Assembly: GCA_019689515.1 (NCBI GenBank)
Contig: JADGHI010000106.1
Coordinates: 1-10,129 of the forward strand
Direction of reading: 5' to 3'
DNA length: 10,129 nt
From: Acetobacteraceae bacterium
Lineage (GTDB): Bacteria; Pseudomonadota; Alphaproteobacteria; Acetobacterales; Acetobacteraceae
Positions 6,733-10,129 of this stretch are shown piece by piece. Both the position numbers and the translations under genes were made by a program. The notes below the pieces were generated by a model. That model saw only the letters and a program-made list of their open reading frames with translations. It was not told where the DNA came from and did not search any database. Position 1 is the stretch's first letter. Each line of letters begins with the position of its first letter.

Positions 6733-7092
6733 ATGCCGACCTTCCGCCGCGCCGCCCCGGCGCGGACCGCCCGCGGCCTCAAGGCGATGGACCGGGAGGC
6801 GCGGTGGGCGCGGTGGCGCGGCGAGCATCCTCCGGGGGTGATCGTGAACGGGCGGCTTGTGGACATCCGCACCGCGCTCCGCGGGGGGAAGCGCCTGGCC
6901 GCACAGCGCCAGCGCACCGTGGGGGAAGAGGAGCGGGAGGAGCGGGCCGACCGGGAGCGGCGGAACGCGCTGCGGACGCTGCGGACCGCGGCGGCCCGTA
7001 ATCCGGCGGTGCGGGAGAATGGTGGCGCCGGTGCTGAAGCGCGTCGCGGAGGCGCCGCCCGCTACGCTCGACCCGACCGAGCTGGAAGGTAG
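6733..7092 (+). CDS. Small hypothetical charged protein
   Basis: A possible 119-aa ORF of no recognised family. The ATG at 6733 has an AAGGCGGG-like ribosome site at 6717-6724, 8 nt upstream. Residues from about 19 onward (AMDREARWARWRGEHPPGV, then IVNGRLVDIRTALRGG) look protein-like and keep strongly G/C-rich third positions. A charged, Arg/Glu-rich probably helical segment follows (about 60-90: EEEREERADRERR). The last 20 residues (Gly/Ala/Arg-rich) look less coding, so the true end may have been altered by a frameshift. The same frame is open back to 6352, but that part overlaps the tnpB relic and lacks coding character. It may be a genuine small gene, a truncated remnant, or chance; no function is proposed. 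Confidence 0.35.
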   Translation: MPTFRRAAPARTARGLKAMDREARWARWRGEHPPGVIVNGRLVDIRTALRGGKRLAAQRQRTVGEEEREERADRERRNALRTLRTAAARNPAVRENGGAGAEARRGGAARYARPDRAGR

Positions 7093-7196
7093 CCCGCACG
7101 CTCGGCCGCGACAGTCCGGGTCTTCGGTTCGCCTCGGGCGGCCTGGTGGCGGCGGCCCGAGCGCGCCGGATGGCGGGCGGGCTGAAGCCTCGCGAT

Positions 7197-7583
7197 TCAG
7201 GGGGAGGATTGGCTTCGTCCTGGTGCGCCGGTGGCCAAGGCCACCGCCGGGTGTGCGGCGTGAAGTCCGCGGTACCGAAGCCTGGAGTTGATCGGCCTTG
7301 CGCCGGTCAACCGGGGTCGGGGTGGGATCGCCGCTCGGTCGGCCCCGATGAGCCGGGCGACCGGGGGCATCAGCATTGGGATGGCGTCAGCCTTGATCGC
7401 GCGGAGGACGGGCAAATAGGGGCAGGGCCCCCAAGCAGGAACCTTCGCGCCCAGTGCGACCATCCGGAACACTTCCGAGTCGCACAGACGTTGAACCGCG
7501 ATCGATCCCAGCCACCGCCACCCGCGTGGCTGCAGGTTCCCTTGCAAGACGCGGCGGACCGGATTGGCCGCCACATCGGCCAT
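7197..7583 (-). CDS. Doubtful ORF in decayed region, no recognised family
   Basis: A 128-aa minus-strand frame whose first 85 residues have a balanced composition with hydrophobic patches (for example SEVFRMVALGAKVPAWGP and AIPMLMPPVARLIGA). The opposite frame has the Gln/His/Asp-rich look of an antisense shadow. Against it: no convincing Shine-Dalgarno, mixed third-position usage, an Arg/Pro-rich tail and no familiar motif. It may be an eroded gene fragment in the gene-poor gap. Reported only because nothing better explains 7200-7600. Confidence 0.18.
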   Translation of the reverse strand: MADVAANPVRRVLQGNLQPRGWRWLGSIAVQRLCDSEVFRMVALGAKVPAWGPCPYLPVLRAIKADAIPMLMPPVARLIGADRAAIPPRPRLTGARPINSRLRYRGLHAAHPAVALATGAPGRSQSSP

Positions 7584-7658
7584 CTGCAGGCCAGGTGTGC
7601 TGGCTGACTCGGCGAACTGCCGGGCGGCAGGGGCGCGCGTGCGGGGCTTGGCGCTATG

Positions 7659-7688
7659 CCGCCGCAGCGTTCGCTACCGCAGCGGCGG
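7659..7688 (-). terminator. Candidate hairpin downstream of the MFS gene
   Basis: On the minus strand, CCGCCGC-T-GCG and CGC-T-GCGGCGG pair over 10 bp with one central T:T mismatch and an 8-nt loop. The hairpin lies about 43 bp after the MFS stop codon, in the right place for a terminator. No T-run follows, so it may instead be a stability element. Confidence 0.4.
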
Positions 7689-7730
7689 GCGGTTGCCCCC
7701 GTCGCGGTGGACGGCGACGTGCTCCTCCGG

Positions 7731-9071
7731 TCAGGGCCGCCGTGCCAGACCGCCGTTCCGCTTCAGTCCGTACCAAGGCGCGGCCGCGCCGCGCGCGTTC
7801 GCCCGCAGCGCCCAGGCGGCATGCGCTGGTGCAGCCGTCAGCACCGGCATTCGCAGGCGCGTGGCGAGGAATGCTGCGACGGCAAGCGCGAGCGCGATGC
7901 CGCCGACGCATCCGTCCCAACCGAAGGCCTTGAAGGCCCAGCCGAGCAGCGTGCTCCCCACGAGGCCGCCGGCGAAGTAGCAGGCCAGATAGAACCCGCT
8001 CGCCGAACCGCGGTCTCCGGTCGCCGCGCGGGCGACGAAGCCAGTCGCGGTCGCCTGCGCGAAGAAGGTCCCCACGCCTACCAGCACGAGGCCGACGAGG
8101 ACCACCGCCAGGGAAGACATCAGCAGCAGCGGCAGCCCCGCTCCAGCGACCGCGAGCGCGCCCCAGAACGTCGGCCGCGTGCCGAAGTGCCGTACGGCCC
8201 GCCCCGCCAGCGGAGTGGTCACGATCGAAGGCAGGAAGACGAAATAGACGAAGCCCAGCCCCATCATCGTGAGGGCGAAGGGCTCGCGCGCCAGCACGAA
8301 GTTCACGTAGGTGAAGGCGCCGATGAAAGCGAACAGGATGCAGAAGCCGATCCTGAAGGCTGCGCGCAACGCCGGGTTCCGCAGGTGCTCGCCCCAGGCC
8401 GTCATCGGAGCCAGCACCGGTGTGCTGCCAGGCGACTGACCGGCCATGTCCGCCATCGGCGGCGTCCGCTTCAGCGTGACGGACACCAGCACCGCGCCGG
8501 CGAGGTTGAGCAGCGCGAAGCCGTAGAAGTTCCCGGCCAAGCCAAGATGGTCGGCAAGGGCGGCGGAGAACAGGCGGCCGAAAAGATTGCTGGCCACGTT
8601 GCCGGTGATGTAGGCGGCCAGGGCGCCAGCCGCGTCCGAGGCGTCGCACCGCTCCCCGAGATAGGCAAGCGTCAGGGTGAACGCGGCGGCCATGAACACC
8701 CCCTGGGCGACGCGCAGCGCCGCAAAGGTGGCGACGTCCGGTGCCGTCGCGAGCAGCGCCGTTGGAACAGCCAGAAGCGTGAGGCTGATCAGGACGCCCA
8801 GCCGCCGGTCGATCCGGCGGCTGAAGAGCGCGACGCCGAAGCTGGCGACTGCCATCCCCAGCGTCGTTGCGTTCACCGCGGTGCCCATCGCCCCGGGGCT
8901 CACGCGGTAGTGCGCCGCCAGCGAGGGCAGGATCGCCTGGGTCGCGAACAGGTCGACGACAGTGAGGAAGGCGGTGAGGCCGAGGACGACGCTGCGCAGC
9001 AGCGGCGGCGCGCCGCGGCGCGCGTGCCGCGCGGGTATCGGCGGCGAGGGGCGGAGGATCATGCTCGACAT
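7731..9071 (-). CDS. MFS transporter, YnfM-like (DHA1-type)
   Basis: A 446-aa inner-membrane secondary transporter, probably an efflux or uptake permease. About 12 hydrophobic segments can be picked out (roughly 28-50, 65-85, 92-110, 115-137, 148-168, 178-200, 240-260, 268-290, 300-318, 320-345, 355-378 and 385-405). A cytoplasmic loop at about 200-238 divides the two halves. TM1 contains VDLFATQAILPSLAAHY (39-55), and the loop 2-3 motif SRRIDRRLGV (84-93) fits the MFS signature region in modified form; this pattern resembles the YnfM subfamily. The start at 9071 is preceded by AGGGAG about 7 nt upstream; an ATG 9 bp further in is possible. The C-terminal 40 residues after the last TM are Ala/Arg-rich and unconserved. 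It lies 98 bp downstream of the cupin gene on the same strand and may be co-transcribed. Substrate unknown. Confidence 0.9.
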   Translation of the reverse strand: MSSMILRPSPPIPARHARRGAPPLLRSVVLGLTAFLTVVDLFATQAILPSLAAHYRVSPGAMGTAVNATTLGMAVASFGVALFSRRIDRRLGVLISLTLLAVPTALLATAPDVATFAALRVAQGVFMAAAFTLTLAYLGERCDASDAAGALAAYITGNVASNLFGRLFSAALADHLGLAGNFYGFALLNLAGAVLVSVTLKRTPPMADMAGQSPGSTPVLAPMTAWGEHLRNPALRAAFRIGFCILFAFIGAFTYVNFVLAREPFALTMMGLGFVYFVFLPSIVTTPLAGRAVRHFGTRPTFWGALAVAGAGLPLLLMSSLAVVLVGLVLVGVGTFFAQATATGFVARAATGDRGSASGFYLACYFAGGLVGSTLLGWAFKAFGWDGCVGGIALALAVAAFLATRLRMPVLTAAPAHAAWALRANARGAAAPWYGLKRNGGLARRP

Positions 9072-9108
9072 CGCGATGCTCCCTGCGGCGTCGCACTATG
9101 TGCGCGGC

Positions 9109-9134
9109 GGCGCCGGCCCTGCTGGGCCGACGCC
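9109..9134 (-). other. Hairpin between cupin and MFS genes
   Basis: A perfect 6-bp stem CGGCCC/GGGCCG with a 4-nt loop (9114-9129) is extended by four more pairs after one C:A mismatch, spanning 9109-9134. It sits in the 98-bp gap between the cupin stop and the MFS start. It could be an attenuating terminator or an RNA-stability element; no T-tract is seen. Confidence 0.3.
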
Positions 9135-9169
9135 CGTTCGGACGGTCGCGGTGCCCCGCGCCCCCGCAG

Positions 9170-9673
9170 CTACATCATCTTCGGATCCTCGCCGGGCGGG
9201 AGGATGTCGGCCGAGAGCAGGACGGCGGGCCGGGTCCCGGCGTTTCTCCACCAGTGCCCGAGGCCGCGCGACTCCTGCGCCACCTCGCTGGCTTGGTGCA
9301 GGATCGGGACGGCGCAGGTGTTGGAGTACTCGGTGACCTGGCCTTCGACAATGTAGATGATCGCGGGCCGTCTGTGGTGCTCGTGCCAGGGCACGACGCC
9401 GCCCGGCTGCACCACCAGGCGGCGTAGGCGCAGCTTGTAGCCCTCCGCCCGCACCGCCTCGTTGGCGAGGTCGATGGAGCCGAGCACGGTATCCGTGACT
9501 CCGCTCGGTGCGGTCACGCGGTCGGCGACGTCGCGGCTGGCGATCACCTGGTCGGCCGGGCAGTGACCGGCGCTCGCGGTCCCCGCCCCCACCGCGGTGA
9601 TGGCGACCACGCCCAGCGTGGCGACGCCCAGCCTACGCCACGTGGTCCGAAGCCTGTCGCTGCCGATGTCCAT
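9170..9673 (-). CDS. Exported or membrane-anchored single-domain cupin protein
   Basis: A 167-aa protein from the ATG at 9673, with GGGAAG as a fair ribosome site. It begins with a basic stretch (RLRTTWRR, 7-14) and a hydrophobic segment (about 15-35) ending ASAG, which is a signal peptide or N-terminal anchor. The cupin fold follows. Motif 1 is GGVVPWHEHHRRPAIIYIVEG (91-111), split here as GGVVPWHEHH and RRPAIIYIVEG, with metal-ligand candidates H97, H99 and H100. Motif 2 is GHWWRN (139-144), with H140. The usual Glu of motif 1 is replaced by the RPAIIY sequence, a variant seen in a subset of secreted cupins. C38 and C120 could pair if the domain is periplasmic. The frame is open to 9778, but the N-terminal 35 extra residues lack protein character. 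Downstream of an ECF sigma gene and upstream of an MFS gene. Function unknown; stress or ligand sensing and small-molecule binding are both possible. Confidence 0.85.
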   Translation of the reverse strand: MDIGSDRLRTTWRRLGVATLGVVAITAVGAGTASAGHCPADQVIASRDVADRVTAPSGVTDTVLGSIDLANEAVRAEGYKLRLRRLVVQPGGVVPWHEHHRRPAIIYIVEGQVTEYSNTCAVPILHQASEVAQESRGLGHWWRNAGTRPAVLLSADILPPGEDPKMM

Positions 9674-9726
9674 GCTGTGCTTCCCGTTTGCTGCGGCACC
9701 CGTGCGCCGCACCGCGCGACGCACCG

Positions 9727-9767
9727 CTCGGCATTCCGCCGGCGCCGTTTCCTTCGCGCCGGAAACG
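9727..9767 (-). promoter_or_regulatory. Inverted repeat and possible ECF-type promoter upstream of the cupin gene
   Basis: CGTTTCC (9746-9752) and GGAAACG (9761-9767) form a 7-bp inverted repeat with an 8-bp spacer, between the sigma-factor stop and the cupin start. On the minus strand the left arm reads GGAAAC and is followed, 16 nt later, by CGAG at 9730-9727. GGAAAC-N16-CGAG resembles the general ECF layout (a GGAAC-like -35 and a CG-starting -10). It would place transcription initiation roughly 45-50 nt before the cupin ATG. This is a motif resemblance only. Confidence 0.3.
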
Positions 9768-9788
9768 CAGGAAGTCACCCGACCACCG

Positions 9789-10129
9789 TCACGCTTCCGC
9801 GGGCACCCGTAAACGGCCGCGGAGGGTCCCCACGGCGCGGTGCGTCGCCATCTTCAGCGCGCAGACGGAGAGGCCGGAGAGGACGCTCGCCTCCGCCAGC
9901 GAAAGGTCCTTCAGCTTCGCGAGCTGCAGCGCCACACGCTGCGCCCGCGGCAAGGCCGCGACCGCGGTGCGCAGCTCGGCCACGGCAACGGCGCGGAGCG
10001 CGCCCCCCTCGACGGCCGGCGCGGCGGCCTCGGCAAGCTCGTCGATCGGCGTCTCATGGCGCGACCGCCGCAGTCGCCTGCGCATGCGGTCCACGCAGCG
10101 CCGCTCGCAAATGGCCACCAGCCAGGGGC
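9789..10129 (-). CDS. RNA polymerase ECF-type sigma factor (5' end outside window)
   Basis: The last 112 codons of a sigma-70 family protein; the frame stays open to the right edge, so the start lies beyond it. The visible N-terminal part (PWLVAICERRCVDRMRRR) is the end of region 2, the promoter -10 melting and recognition helix, as in ECF factors with LxxIaRrraiDrlRR. A variable linker (ETPIDELAEAAAPAVEGG) follows. Region 4 comes next: LRTAVAALPRAQRVALQL, then AKLKDLSLAEASVLSGLSV, then ALKMATHRAVGTLRGRL, which is a helix-turn-helix for -35 recognition. The KLKxLSLAEA...ATHRA style resembles ECF16/SigF-like factors, normally paired with a DUF1109 (NrsF) membrane anti-sigma; no such gene follows here. 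Instead a cupin gene lies 115 bp downstream. The group assignment is tentative; sigma-factor identity is firm. Confidence 0.85.
   Translation of the reverse strand, partial: PWLVAICERRCVDRMRRRLRRSRHETPIDELAEAAAPAVEGGALRAVAVAELRTAVAALPRAQRVALQLAKLKDLSLAEASVLSGLSVCALKMATHRAVGTLRGRLRVPAEA

Larger units (their letters stand above)
6315..7730. other. Gene-poor, decayed region between convergent gene blocks
   Basis: About 1.4 kb separates the plus-strand operon from the minus-strand MFS gene. It contains the two hairpins, the tnpB relic and two weak ORFs listed separately. From about 7093 to 7200 and from 7584 to 7658 nothing supportable is seen. No tRNA, CRISPR-like repeats or intact mobile element was found. 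The mix of frames with only short protein-like stretches suggests remnants of deleted or inserted genes. Confidence 0.6.

Noticed and set aside
6667..7100. Possible IS66 tnpA on the minus strand upstream of the tnpB relic
   Set aside because: All three minus frames were read; none shows the helix-turn-helix or C-terminal pattern of TnpA.
7656..9356. Long plus-strand open frame opposite the MFS and cupin genes
   Set aside because: Gln/Arg/Glu-rich shadow composition; the minus strand encodes a clear 12-segment transporter and a cupin.
9674..9778. Longer start for the cupin protein
   Set aside because: The added 35 residues precede a normal signal-peptide-like N-terminus, overlap the inverted repeat and look non-coding; the ATG at 9673 has the better context.
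10116..10118. GTG as true start of the sigma factor
   Set aside because: The frame and region 2 similarity continue to the window edge (PWLVAICERR), so the gene starts outside.
1..10129. CRISPR arrays, tRNA or rRNA genes, complete insertion sequences
   Set aside because: No regularly spaced direct repeats, no cloverleaf-like conserved tRNA segments and no paired terminal inverted repeats flanking a transposase were found by eye.

Overview
The window is high-GC DNA with strong third-position G/C bias, ATGA-type overlapping gene junctions, a Bug/TctC-type periplasmic binding protein and mandelate-racemase-like enzymes. This combination points to an alphaproteobacterium, most likely Acetobacteraceae (Roseomonas-like). 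That placement is inferred from gene content and codon style only.

Left block (1-6314, plus strand): a compact catabolic operon. It opens with a double palindromic operator (4-30) and a FadR-type GntR regulator (47-811). Three different enolase-superfamily (mandelate racemase subgroup) enzymes follow at 808-1947, 2958-4130 and 4127-5263. A D-2-hydroxyacid dehydrogenase (1951-2961) sits between the first and second. The operon ends with a secreted solute-binding protein of the tripartite tricarboxylate transporter (TTT) type (5325-6314) and a terminator-like hairpin (6321-6352). The first five genes overlap or are 3 bp apart, so they are almost certainly co-transcribed and translationally coupled. 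The likely theme is capture of a hydroxy acid or acid sugar, dehydration or epimerisation by the enolase-family enzymes, and NAD(P)-linked oxidoreduction. No aldolase, kinase or TTT membrane subunit is present, so the pathway is incomplete here and its substrate is unknown.

Middle (6315-7730): a decayed, gene-poor stretch. It holds a clear relic of an IS66-family tnpB on the minus strand (about 6370-6666), one small unknown plus-strand ORF (6733-7092), a doubtful minus-strand ORF (7197-7583) and a hairpin (7659-7688).

Right block (7731-10129, minus strand, convergent to the operon): the 3' part of an ECF-type sigma factor gene running in from the right edge, then a small exported or membrane-anchored cupin protein, then an MFS transporter of the YnfM type. 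A possible ECF-type promoter lies between the sigma and cupin genes.

The most interesting points are: three divergent dehydratase-like paralogues in one regulated operon, with a KxK versus KxR split in their catalytic motif; a glutamine at the catalytic-glutamate position of the dehydrogenase; and the sigma-cupin pairing.
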